Shown one piece after another: positions 51,707 to 61,575 of a DNA stretch of 64,000 nt (position 1 is its first letter; every line of letters starts with the position of its first letter). Origin of the DNA: Parietichytrium sp. I65-24A (Eukaryota > Sar > Bigyra > Thraustochytrida > Thraustochytriidae); contig BLSF01000074.1 in the NCBI GenBank assembly GCA_012862575.1, positions 116,306-180,305 of the forward strand, in the 5' to 3' direction. Below the pieces are notes generated by a model. It did not search any database. It was given only the letters and a program-made list of their open reading frames with translations, and had not been told where the DNA came from. The translations under genes and the position numbers were made by a program.

Positions 51707-53019
51707 GTGACGGACAGTGTTGTTGTCTCCGCCGAAACTGCCGCCGTTCTTAAAATAAGATAAGACAAGATTAACGCAACAGTCTCGTTGTCATCACAAT
51801 CACAATGCTCTTGCAAATGTCCAATTATTCCCTCTAAATCACCATTCTAACAACGGAGTTTGGGTCCGCCATTTCTCCCACTTGTGTTCAAGCTTTGCCA
51901 TACTTTCAACGGTTTCAAGCAGAAACGAAAACAAGAAGAAGCGCCATTGCCTCTTTCTCCGCTCTTCTCGCCAAACCATTGCAGAGTCCGCTTATCCCCA
52001 ATGAGAATACCACTCTCTGCAATGGAATTTGCGTCCGTGGATTTTCATTTTCCAATCGCTTCCGAGTTCTGCCAAACTCCATTACCCAAAACCGACAATC
52101 TCCAATGCAAAGCTGGACTTGGCAAGAGATTTCCACTCATAATTTCCACAGACCATTGGTCGGTCATGTGCAACGAAAATGCGACTTTCCAACCCAGCTA
52201 AGACACACTCACTGCCGCCTAACCCTTCCTTCTCTTTATACTGGCGGCTACCTATCCCGGTACAACCCACTACTACCACAACCTTACCTACTACTGTAGA
52301 GGAGAACCGAGGATTAACGTCTCAGTGTGAAAATCGAACTCGGGCGGTACTGGAACGAAGAAGGGAAAAAAAAGCGGTGTACAAACGACGCGCAAACGAC
52401 TCGCGCGGACACTAGCAATTAGCTAGGCGCGGCGCTGAGTGTCGCACGGCGGATAGATAGGGAAGAAAGAAAGAAAGAACGCGTCTTAGTAAGATCCGTC
52501 TGCGAAGAGATAGTCTCATTGGGAAGTAACGTTTTGGTGGAGCGAGTGTACTCGGGCAGCGCGGACACGGAGGTGGGAAACTGGGAGAGAAATCTAGGTG
52601 TGAAATACGTTTGGCCTTGGGCGAGGATAGCCAGTTGGTGCATGGAACGTCTTGGTCTGTGAGACAGTGTGGCGAAGTTCGTATACGATTGTATGGACCG
52701 GAACTGTAATCGACTTGCAACGCTCGCACGGAAATAGCTTTTCGAAGTTTGGATTTACAGGTCTCGTACAAGCAAGAAATAGCGAAGGTTTGAAAATATT
52801 ATATATATGTGTGCATATATTTGCATGAGTTGCCGCAGGTATTGACGACTTTCGGATTGGGTAAATTGGGCAAATTGGGCAAATTGTGGGCCTCGGATTT
52901 GTGGAAGTTTTTAGTTGGTCGAGATTCATAAGCTGCTCGAAGCTGGCGGATCGTTTGTGGAGTGTTACTCGATTAGTTGACGTTGCTCCGCGCCGCGGCT
53001 CGAAGGCGGTGGAGCCTCA
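51707..53019. other. Intergenic and long 5' region of PI4K gene
   Basis: Contains a C/A-rich sense-strand block (52245-52305, CTACC words), GCGCGGACAC (52403-52412 and 52561-52568, the reverse of GTGTCCGCGC), a GAAAGAAAGAAAG tract (52463-52480), an A/T run ATATTATATATATG (52797-52811) and three copies of TTGGGCAAA-type words (52860-52890). No gene supported. Confidence 0.45.
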
Positions 53020-55599
53020 ATGGCCGGCTATGTGCTGCGATGTATGACATGCCGCTGTTTCAGCGGCAAAGTTAGCGGCGAAGATGAGTACCGGGACATT
53101 AGTGGATCTCAAGGCGTTTCACCGAGGGCCAACAAGTGGGATGGGTTCTTGCAAACCATGCGTTTAGCTCGACGAAAGGAGGCAGACGTGGACTCCACCC
53201 GGTATGTGTTCTTGCTCATGCTCAGACTTTACGCGAACCAGTCTGTGCTGCAAGAGCTGGAGGCCCTGTACCAGTATCAACCGGAGAAGTTTATCTTCTT
53301 CGTGCCTCAGTTTGTGTCCTTTGCTTTACACGGGGACCGGGGTGACTCGGTAGCTGTCTTAGAAACCTTTGTACACGATAAGTGCGAGCATTCCTTGCGG
53401 TTTTCGCAGAGAGTGTTTTGGTTCGTTAGGTCTTTTGCCCCCTCTGACACTTCAGCGTCGCTCTTCACTAATATTGAGCCCAAAGCAATGGTCGCTTGCA
53501 AGGAGCTGAAAGAAGAGTCCAGCTTTGTTGCAAGAATTCTTCAAACGGCAACCGAGAGCGCTGATAGTGAAAGCGCATCCATTGAAAACGATTCGTCAGC
53601 GACCGGCGAAACAAACTACGTTGCGGAGAATGGGGGCAACGCTGTCACGTTCGAACTTACAAAGCCCCTTCCTCGATTTGCGGCAGGCCCGCCTCACGTC
53701 CTCGGGACTTCGGACTTTCACTGGGCAATCTCGTTTTTTGACGAACTTACAAACATGGGGATCAGTCTTAAGGACGTTCCAGAGATGGACCGTAACAAGG
53801 TGCTGAGGGCGTCCCTGACGTCCCTTGTCAAGGACTACCTCCCGTCCGACGTCATGTTTCTCCCAGTTGGCGGAATGACAGCGCGCATAGTTGATGTTGT
53901 GACAACAGAGTCTTTTTGTTTTAAAACCAACACCCGAGTGCCCTTTATGATTTGTCTTCAGGTTATCGTCGAGAATGAAGACCCTGGTCCCGAAAGCCAG
54001 GAACCCCATTCCCCGCTGAAGGCGGGCGAAATTGGAGGTAAAATCAAAGACACGCTGGTGGAATGGAGGAGCCAGATTAAAAGGCAATTCTCGACGAACG
54101 GACAGGCCACCTCTGGCGACGAGCGTAAGCTGCAGCACAGCTTCAGTTCCGTCCATGGCGCAGAGCTGGAAATGGTCGAGGCTGAAAGCCCGAGGGCTGA
54201 AAACCCCATGCTGCGCCGGCGAGCAAGCAGTGGTGATTTTCGTCCCATGGGAATCTCAACGAGTAACTCCTCCACGCAAGACCCGCTCGGGCAGTGGACA
54301 CCAAGAATCGTGTCCACAGGTCGCGGTGCAGGGTTCTCGCACTTTCAATTTCACCCCGACTTTGAGTTCGAAAGCGTACGCACCAATGCTAGAAAAAAGG
54401 TCTTGGAGCAGCAACATTCGTCCACCCCGTTCACTGAGATAGACCTTGCGGGCGGGGACCAACCGAAAATTTCAGCAAGAAGTCCTTCGACCGCTCCTGT
54501 TTTTGCGAGTCGGAGAATATCGACCGAGTCACACTTTTCTCAAGAGACGAGCGAGGATGAAATGAGCAGTATAGGCGATGATATGCACGAGATCGATTTA
54601 CGGCTCGTGGACGCCCGCTCACGGAAGATTGCGGCGGCTAGCGCCGATGACGACGAGGAAGCGGAGGATGATCAGGCTCGCGAACAGCAGGAGGCAGAAG
54701 ATCGCGAAAAGGGCGTGATTTTTCGCGAGAAATGGTCCGAGAAGCAGGTCCGCATTGCGAGAGAGAGCAATTTTAGCCATCTCCCGGGCTGGAAACTTGT
54801 GCCAATTATCGTCAAGAGCGGTGATGACCTGCGTCAGGAACAGTTCTGCTCGCAACTAATCAAGCTCTTCCACGCAATTTTTCGCGAAGAAGGCCTGGAC
54901 GTATGGCTCCAGCCTTATGACGTGCTTGCAGTTTCCCCGGACAGTGGAATAATTCAAGCCGTTCCTGACACGATCTCCCTGGACTCTCTGAAAAAGAACG
55001 ACCCGTTTTACGTCAACCTTCGGGACTTTTTCATCCGGTACTTTGGCAAGCCTAAATCCCCTGCGTTTATCAAGGCCCGTGATAACTTTTGTGAGTCACT
55101 GGCAGCTTATTGTATCGTGAGTTACATCTTGCAAATCAAAGACCGCCACAATGGCAACATTCTCCTTACTGCGGAAGGGCATATCTGCCACATCGACTGG
55201 GGCTACTTGCTCAGCTCCGCGGGTCCGGGCAACATGAACTTTGAGCGGGCTCCGTTCAAACTCACCAACGAGTTTGTGCAGGTGATGGGAGGACCAGAAT
55301 CTGCATGTTTCCGTCGATTTCGGCTCTTGTGCTGCCGCGCATACCTCGCAGTCCGCAAAAGACGCGAGCAATTTGTTTTAATGATCGAGATGATGCTGAA
55401 CGGAGACTGTGCAGACCTCCCATGTTTCCAGGCTGGAGGGGCAGAGACCATACGTCAACTGAACGAGCGATTTTGCGTGGACAAATCTCGTTCCGCTTGC
55501 ATCTCATTCGTCAATGATCTCATCGACACGTCAATCGGACACTGGCGCTCGCGTTGGTATGACATTTATCAGCGCTTTGCGGTCGGCATAGCGGTGTAG
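53020..55599 (+). CDS. PI4KB: Phosphatidylinositol 4-kinase, beta type
   Basis: Makes PI4P on Golgi/endosomal membranes. 859 aa. An N-terminal CxxCRC-type cysteine patch (residues 8-13) could be lipidated. A helical (LKU-like) region at about 45-150 contains MLRLYANQSVLQELEALYQYQPEKFIFFVPQFV. A long Ser-rich middle (about 330-560) probably carries phosphosites. The kinase starts near 590: IVKSGDDLRQEQFCSQLIKL, then IKDRHNGNILL (catalytic loop, D708-N713) and HIDWGYLLSSAGPGNMNFERAPFKLT (D726-W727-G728), ending with DGSIGHWRSR-like IDTSIGHWRSRWYD. DFG reads DWG, which is unusual. Order and sequence are PI4K-beta rather than PI3K or PI4K-alpha. No intron visible. Confidence 0.93.
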   Translation: MAGYVLRCMTCRCFSGKVSGEDEYRDISGSQGVSPRANKWDGFLQTMRLARRKEADVDSTRYVFLLMLRLYANQSVLQELEALYQYQPEKFIFFVPQFVSFALHGDRGDSVAVLETFVHDKCEHSLRFSQRVFWFVRSFAPSDTSASLFTNIEPKAMVACKELKEESSFVARILQTATESADSESASIENDSSATGETNYVAENGGNAVTFELTKPLPRFAAGPPHVLGTSDFHWAISFFDELTNMGISLKDVPEMDRNKVLRASLTSLVKDYLPSDVMFLPVGGMTARIVDVVTTESFCFKTNTRVPFMICLQVIVENEDPGPESQEPHSPLKAGEIGGKIKDTLVEWRSQIKRQFSTNGQATSGDERKLQHSFSSVHGAELEMVEAESPRAENPMLRRRASSGDFRPMGISTSNSSTQDPLGQWTPRIVSTGRGAGFSHFQFHPDFEFESVRTNARKKVLEQQHSSTPFTEIDLAGGDQPKISARSPSTAPVFASRRISTESHFSQETSEDEMSSIGDDMHEIDLRLVDARSRKIAAASADDDEEAEDDQAREQQEAEDREKGVIFREKWSEKQVRIARESNFSHLPGWKLVPIIVKSGDDLRQEQFCSQLIKLFHAIFREEGLDVWLQPYDVLAVSPDSGIIQAVPDTISLDSLKKNDPFYVNLRDFFIRYFGKPKSPAFIKARDNFCESLAAYCIVSYILQIKDRHNGNILLTAEGHICHIDWGYLLSSAGPGNMNFERAPFKLTNEFVQVMGGPESACFRRFRLLCCRAYLAVRKRREQFVLMIEMMLNGDCADLPCFQAGGAETIRQLNERFCVDKSRSACISFVNDLIDTSIGHWRSRWYDIYQRFAVGIAV

Positions 55600-55771
55600 T
55601 CAAGTGTGAATGTGTGAACTTTCTGATTGCCTGTTGGTAAGCGTCCTCGATGGCGCTGTTTTCTATTGCTGTGCGATTTGTACAGACTAACGTCCGTTCA
55701 AGAGTAGGGCCGAGAGAGCCGAAAGAAAATAAGACTTCAGGTGGCGTGCGTGTGGTGTCCACTGTCAATCA

Positions 55772-55777
55772 AATAAA
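55772..55777 (+). terminator. Candidate polyadenylation signal (AATAAA)
   Basis: AATAAA about 170 bases after the PI4K stop, in TCAATCAAATAAATG. It lies between convergent genes. Confidence 0.4.
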
Positions 55778-55894
55778 TGTGATTTTCTTTTACGTACAAC
55801 AAAATGCAATTCAAGACCGCTAATAGTGTGTTTCATTGGTACTGACGGAGAGTACAGATAGCTCGTTCATCAAAGCCAATCGGAGCCAATCGAA

Positions 55895-57538
55895 CTACAT
55901 GGGCGAGGCCCCAACTCTTGCGAGCCAGTCTTCATGAACAGACTCGTTCGCAGCGGAGGAGAGCGATTCTACCTCATCGTGTACAAGTTGTTCGAATCGA
56001 GAGAGTTTCTTGGGCTTACTGGCCCGGCTAGATTGCTCACTCAGCTCCCCGTCACTGCTGGCGTCGTCCCCTTCCTCCTCCTCCTCATCATCATCATCCT
56101 CGTCTTCGTCATCGCCGCCTTCTTCCTCTTCGTCGGACTCCACCTCCTCCAAACCACTTTCTTCCTCGTCCGTCACATCCTGAAAGTTGTCATTACCCGC
56201 CGGTGAGGTTTGGCCGCGACGTGCCCTTGGGGCTTCCTCGTCAGCGATATTTTTCATGTCTTCCTCCTCGTCGTCGTCCGAATCTAACAGCGCAAAGTCA
56301 AGAGCAGAAGCAACCCCTTCATCCTTCTCCTGACCGAATGGCTTTTGGGGAATTAAGGGACTTGCACCGCCCGTAGATGGACGGGCGGAAAGAGTTGGGC
56401 TGACTCGCTCAGCTTGCCATTGAGAAAATTTGCCGTCGATGATTTGCGACCGCGGAGAGGGTGAGAACTGCGAGCCGCTTCCCTTCGAGATCACGGAGGA
56501 AGCCATTCCTGGTGAGCGGCCCAGAGTGCCTTGCTCAAAGATGGTTTGCCAGCAAACGTTGGTTGACTCTGGCGTTCGGTTGATGGTGGCGTGCTTTCCC
56601 GTTGACGACGGTGGCAGTGGCGGTTGCTTCTTCAACTTCTTTTGCCCCGACCCGCCTCGAGTGGCCGCAAAACTCGACGCAGCTCTCAAGTCATTCAAGT
56701 CTCGGTTCAATTCCAGCAGCTTGTTCTCTAGCTGTGTAATATAAGTGTCCTTCTTGCGCATTTCGCTCTGCTGGCGCTCGTTCTGCTCTAATAGGTAATG
56801 TACACGTCGAACGGCGCCTAATACTTGCGTGTGTTTGCTTGCCAGGAGCTGCTCGGCTTCCTTGAGTTTCTCTCTTCGGGAAGTCTTCGCAAGAGCCTTT
56901 TGCTTGGAAAGTTTTTCCACTCTGTTTTGCAGCCTCGTGATGTCAAGTTGGGCCTGCTTGAGTCTAGCCTTGGTCGTTTCTAGCTCTGTTGCGTGCGAAG
57001 GCTCTACTTTATACGCTTCGAAAGAAGGTGGTGGCTCACTCAATTTAATTAGTCCGTCCATTTCAGATGTCATTCCTCCAAGACTGTCAAAGACCGACTC
57101 TGCACGGTGCATTTTTAATTTGAACTGTTCACTACTTCTCATTGTTTCCGCTAGTAGCATGCGCAGCTTGTCCAAGCTGCGTTTCTGCTCTTGCATCTTT
57201 CCCAGCGCCAGATCTCTCTGCTCACAAGTCTCCTCCACGAGTTGCTCCTTCACCTTGACCATTTCCATCGCCTCATCCCTCGCTTCCCTTGCCTCTCTCA
57301 GCATTGTTTCCAGCTCTCGTATGCGAGAAGCAGACGAAGCACCTCCGCCGGTCTCAGCAAATAAATTCCGCATGGCACCTTTGCTCACATGAGAAGCAGA
57401 GAGAGCATTTTCCAAACTCAAATTCTCGTCCTCTTCCCCCTTCTGCTCCACTTGCTCCCCGTCCGCGAGCAGCTTTGCCAGCTGTCTTTCCGTGCTGCGT
57501 ATTCTTTGCAGCTGAGCCATTTGAGTCGACCTCCGCAT
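55895..57538 (-). CDS. Acidic coiled-coil protein, 547 aa
   Basis: Not recognised. Residues about 65-150 and 175-285 are strong coiled coils (e.g. IRELETMLREAREARDEAME and a run near KLSKQKALAKTSRREKL). Residues 290-420 are Ser/Pro-rich and probably disordered. An acidic block (about 415-500) has long Glu/Asp runs, followed by a basic-acidic tail ending in SVHEDWLARVGASPM, where the final helix may be a short interaction motif. An alternative start is Met7. No membrane span. Such a layout is common in nuclear or cytoskeletal scaffold proteins; no family is proposed. Converges with the PI4K gene, about 295 bases apart. Confidence 0.75.
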   Translation of the reverse strand: MRRSTQMAQLQRIRSTERQLAKLLADGEQVEQKGEEDENLSLENALSASHVSKGAMRNLFAETGGGASSASRIRELETMLREAREARDEAMEMVKVKEQLVEETCEQRDLALGKMQEQKRSLDKLRMLLAETMRSSEQFKLKMHRAESVFDSLGGMTSEMDGLIKLSEPPPSFEAYKVEPSHATELETTKARLKQAQLDITRLQNRVEKLSKQKALAKTSRREKLKEAEQLLASKHTQVLGAVRRVHYLLEQNERQQSEMRKKDTYITQLENKLLELNRDLNDLRAASSFAATRGGSGQKKLKKQPPLPPSSTGKHATINRTPESTNVCWQTIFEQGTLGRSPGMASSVISKGSGSQFSPSPRSQIIDGKFSQWQAERVSPTLSARPSTGGASPLIPQKPFGQEKDEGVASALDFALLDSDDDEEEDMKNIADEEAPRARRGQTSPAGNDNFQDVTDEEESGLEEVESDEEEEGGDDEDEDDDDEEEEEGDDASSDGELSEQSSRASKPKKLSRFEQLVHDEVESLSSAANESVHEDWLARVGASPM

Positions 57539-59258
57539 GGCCCAAATTCGCTACGCCAAAACGCACTCCAAACCACGCCAGGCCCAGTATAAGCCAACAC
57601 AAATTCAAAGGCCACTTGCAAATCTCTCGCGATCTTCCTGGACAGGACGACGCCAACTTGCCAAGAAAGAGAGCTGACTTTTGAATTAAATGCGACCAAC
57701 TTCTCGAGCTCCCAAGCTAATTTTAACTTAAACCAGAGTCAACCTCGGAGATCCCTCGCCTTTGAGCCTTGCAAACTACCAAAACACCACGCTCCACGCA
57801 CGGCTATTCTCCAAAGTAAAAGAAACCAAGCTCCAAATCTATAATTCTATAGCTAGCCACCAAGATTCTTCAACAAGACAAGACAAGAAAGCTTTCGCTC
57901 CACGCACTCAGTTGTCACTGGTAGTTGCGATCCTCCAACCAAATCCACCGCTGTTCGAAAAGCGCTTCAAAGTTTCGAAGTTTTAAAGTTTCGACGCACT
58001 TTCTCGCAAGAAATTTCCCACTGTCCGCGCACCAGGCACTATGTACTCGCGTACTCCTATGTAAAGTCCGCGCGTACGTTTCACAATGTAGAACTCAGGT
58101 ATCTTTGCTCATGCAGTGTCCCATGCATCAGCATCTGCGGCACAAAATGTCCAACCTACTTGAACATTAATAGCCTCGCTATCACTACTTTAGCAGATTT
58201 GCATAGGGACAAAGTGGAGGCCTAGTGGTTTTATATATTGCTGACGACTAGGACACGAGAATTTTTTGTTTGTAGCGATGGTGGTTATTGTTTATGATAG
58301 AACTCGCTGTTTTGGCCGTTGTGGGACTTTGTTTCTAGGCTAGTAGAATCGTAAGTAGATAGTAATAGTTTTGGTGCATGATAATAGCAATCATTGTGCG
58401 CCTCCAAGATGTGGTAACTCAAATCATCAATCAATGCAATGCAATTTTACATGTTAATCAAACTATGAATGAAGCAGCGAATTGATGAATGAAGCAGTCA
58501 TCAGTTCTGACATCGACATCGCTTTAACTTGAAGATATATTTGGATGCACGAAGCAAGGGTCCCTCCCGATCCATCGGCTGGAATGTCCTTCAAGTGAGA
58601 TGGTTAACTTCATGCGAGTTCGTTTCCGCCCTTCGAATGCCTTTGAGACGGAATTGGTTAGGTCCCGGGACTTTGGGCAAGTCCCTTATCGCGCTTATCG
58701 GGCTTGCAACCGATCCGATGGGCCAAGTTCTCGACCGCCGTCAGAAGGCTTGTACGCGAGATCGGCCGTGGGTAAGTTGCACGCCGTTTCACGCCGCAGC
58801 ATGCTCGACTAGCTAGAGGCGGCGCGAGTAGCAGGAACCAGTTTTGTTGGTCGGTTGACAATGAAGAACGGGTTTTCGTTGTGATAGGTTTTGCCATGTA
58901 GGTCGACGAAAACCTTGCGCTTCGGAACTAGGCTCAATAGATCCCTCAACTTCCCGTCTGGGATCGCATTCTAGATATCGATCTTGGTTTTGACCTCCAT
59001 CCTCTGCCGCCCATCCTCCAGCAATCGTCGAACCTTGGAGCCCAGAGTTCCAGACAAGCCACACGCAACATCATTCGAAGAGACGATGCATAGAAGTTCG
59101 TTTCACGTTTCACGCGAAAAGCAGTCATCGCAATGAAGAGGGCCCACGGTCCATGTGTTGAAACAGAATTATCCAAGAGCCACGAGAGCCCTGCGCAGGG
59201 CAGTGTCAATGTATTAATTGTCTTTTCGTGGAATTTAATCTTGCCATCTGCCCTGAAG

Positions 59259-59675
59259 AACTCATTCGATTCATTCTATTGAAAGTAAAGTATGACACAA
59301 TCAAGAATCAAAGATTTTGCGAAAACATTTGAAACTGCCAATCATCAACACACAAGAAAGACTTTGTCTACAAGCAAGAACGAAAGGGTTTGTTTGCGCA
59401 CTTTGCTCTCATTTCCTGTTCGACATGACATCGACATTGAGACCGACGACTGGATGGATCTTGCAACTCATTCGATTCATTCAAGTAAAGTATGGCACAA
59501 TCGAAGAATAATAAACGGTTCGTGAAAACAACTGAAACAACGAATCATCAACACACAAGAAGGACTTTGTCTACAAGCAAGAACGAAAGGGTTTGTTTGA
59601 GCACTTTGCTCTCATTTCCTGTTCGACATGACATCAACATTGACATCGACATTGACGACGACTGGATGGATCTGT
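59259..59675. repeat. Tandem duplication, unit about 206 bp
   Basis: Two head-to-tail copies: one from 59259 (AACTCATTCGATTCATTC) and one from 59465. They share a run around ACTTTGTCTACAAGCAAGAACG and end GACTGGATGGATCT at 59461 and 59673. They differ by scattered substitutions and a 6-base gain of ATTGAC-type sequence in copy 2. Each copy is open in the same frame over about 50 codons, but with only two similar copies this does not prove coding. Confidence 0.85.
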
Positions 59676-60198
59676 TAGGCAAGCGCCTAACTCTCTCCCA
59701 TACTCTATCCTACCAGCGGTACGATTGCAGACTAGCTACTGCCGACTCCCGGGCGCGGACATCTCTTCTCTAATTTCTCCTTGCCCCCCCTCTCTTCAAC
59801 ACTTCAAAACTTACTCCTACCAGCATGTAGCATCGTAATTAGTATCTGCACGTCCCTACCAGATTCATCGCCTCGCTGCCCTCGAGGAGCGGCAATCCTA
59901 TCATTTGCGGTATATACTACTAACGCTCGGTCGCAACAACAACCGCACATGGGAGACTATACCAAAACAGTAATAAAGTCCTATAGAAGAAGAGAGGAAG
60001 AGTGAGTGCGCTCGCAGAGGAATTGCGCATCGCAAAAACCTGCGACGCGCGGCGTCTCTCACGGGCGGCGCGTAATTCGTGCATCGCAGAAGCAACCTGT
60101 AGTGAGGCGGGCCGCGGGTCGGGGCAAGCCTCTGAGGGAGGGGCGAGCGCATCCGCTCAGTGGACGACAGACTGTAACAGCGGTTGATCCTTTTTGGC

Positions 60199-60220
60199 GG
60201 TGTACGCGCGGTGTACGCGC
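60199..60220 (+). promoter_or_regulatory. Tandem GGTGTACGCGC motifs
   Basis: Two exact, abutting 11-base copies of the recurrent motif, about 85-105 bases before the first plausible ATG (60305) of the following gene and 40 bases before a good donor-like AAG|GTGAGT at 60258. Confidence 0.5.
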
Positions 60221-60304
60221 GGTGAGCACTGCGGGTAACGGAGAGGGGAGCAGAGGCAAGGTGAGTTTGCGCGAGAGCTGAGTGCGGCGCTCGGGAGAGG
60301 AAAT

Positions 60305-61575
60305 ATGGTCGTTAGAGCAACGGAGGAAATGGAAAAAAATGTATCCTTGTGAGAGAAGATGGATGATGGATCATTGAATCCAAATACGGGTCATATATTG
60401 ACGGCGATGGCCGCGGCAGAGTTGGTTCTATCCTATTATCTTTTCCACGAAGACCGACGTGCGGGCAAGAACGTTTGCTGCGAGAGCATCGAATTTACAA
60501 TGATACGGCGATCGGGCTCATCGCGCGAAGATACAAATGTATCTAGCTAGTTGAAAGTGAACTGTCCATGACCTTCCGACGTTGCGGTTTGCGCATTTTG
60601 CTGGATGTAGGCGTGGCGTTTGACCGAGGAGAGATTCCGATGCGATGTGGCGGTAGAGGTCAAATGTTGAAAAACGTGGGTTTTAACGAAAGTGCGTGTG
60701 TTCTGTTTTGGTGCAGGTTTGAGAGCAAAAGCAGGTTTCTGCGCGCTGTCTCACGCTAGGTGAGAGGAGTGTGCAGTGCGAACAAAGCAGGCAAAATTAT
60801 CGCCGACACTGAGGAAGAACGTCCGCGCGGGGTTTCCATTGAAGGGTTAGAAGAGTTCTTGGAGAGCTCCGCAAAGCCCGGATCTGTGGAGGAAAGTAGC
60901 GAGAACATTCGTAATCGCCCTCGCGTGGACTCTGACGATCTTGCAGCAGGAGAGAGTGGGTTCGACAGCAGTGTTGTAGAGCCGTTCGAAATCGATCTGA
61001 GCCAACTTCGGCCAGGTGCGATCCCTACTGTAGACGGTCTCGCCGACTCGTCAGATTCAGCTCGGGGTGCGTGGGTAGCTTCCGCAGGCTATCCATTCAG
61101 CCCGGACCCGGACGACTTCAAACTGTTTCCTCCTTCCCAAGAAGAAAAGATGTTTGCCAGAACTACATCTGGCAGCGGTCCGCGCGAAACGGACTCGCTG
61201 TTGCGGAGTGGGGACAAGTCTCCGTATGCTTCTTACGAGGACAAACACGCAGAGTTTTTGTTCACCAAGAGCGGCGGCGTCATCACCTGGAAGAAGCCTG
61301 AGCCGAACCCATGCTCTGTGTGCTGCACGGTGTTCTCCGCGATTGGCATGGTCTATCTCATTATATTAGGGTCCTACGCCGCCGCAGGTTGGAAGTACTT
61401 TCCGCACATATGGCCCGAGGAGAAGAAGTCCACGGTGGCGTTCAACGCGTACGTCTCCGCGGGAATGTATGGCGTCTGTATGGTGGTCTCCATCTACTAC
61501 TGGAAGAAGCAAGCCAATGAACGGGACAGAGGCTACAGCCAGGGCATCCGCCTGCAGAGCTTGCACGACGATTAG
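60305..61575 (+). CDS. RNase-kappa-like membrane protein, probably spliced
   Basis: Small membrane protein whose C-terminal 100 residues resemble ribonuclease kappa, now known as a V-ATPase-associated subunit: NPCSVCCTVFSAIGMVYLIILGSY, a loop, then AYVSAGMYGVCMVVSIYYWKK, i.e. two spans with the family spacing. The main open frame is 60760-61575 but lacks an early ATG. A workable model is exon 1 60305-60348 (ATGGTCGTTAGA) joined to 60777 through a GTGAGA donor and GTGCAG acceptor, both phase 2; a 5'-UTR intron from 60260 (AAG|GTGAGT) is also possible, with translation from Met at 61144 or so. The long N-terminal region is acidic and disordered with an ETDSLLRS dileucine-like motif, absent from animal RNase kappa. 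Start is uncertain. Confidence 0.55.

Larger units (their letters stand above)
57539..60304. other. Intergenic with tandem repeat
   Basis: Upstream of the acidic coiled-coil gene: CGCGTAC (58048-58054) and GCGCGTACG (58070-58078). A 206-base tandem duplication occupies 59259-59675. A C-rich stretch (59770-59830) and doubled GGTGTACGCGC (60199-60220) precede the RNase-kappa-like gene. Open frames at 58529-58816 and 58600-58812 overlap in two frames and have no domain support. Confidence 0.45.

Noticed and set aside
58529-58816. Overlapping short open frames near 58.5-58.8 kb
   Set aside because: Two frames are open over the same DNA with no domain in either, typical of chance.
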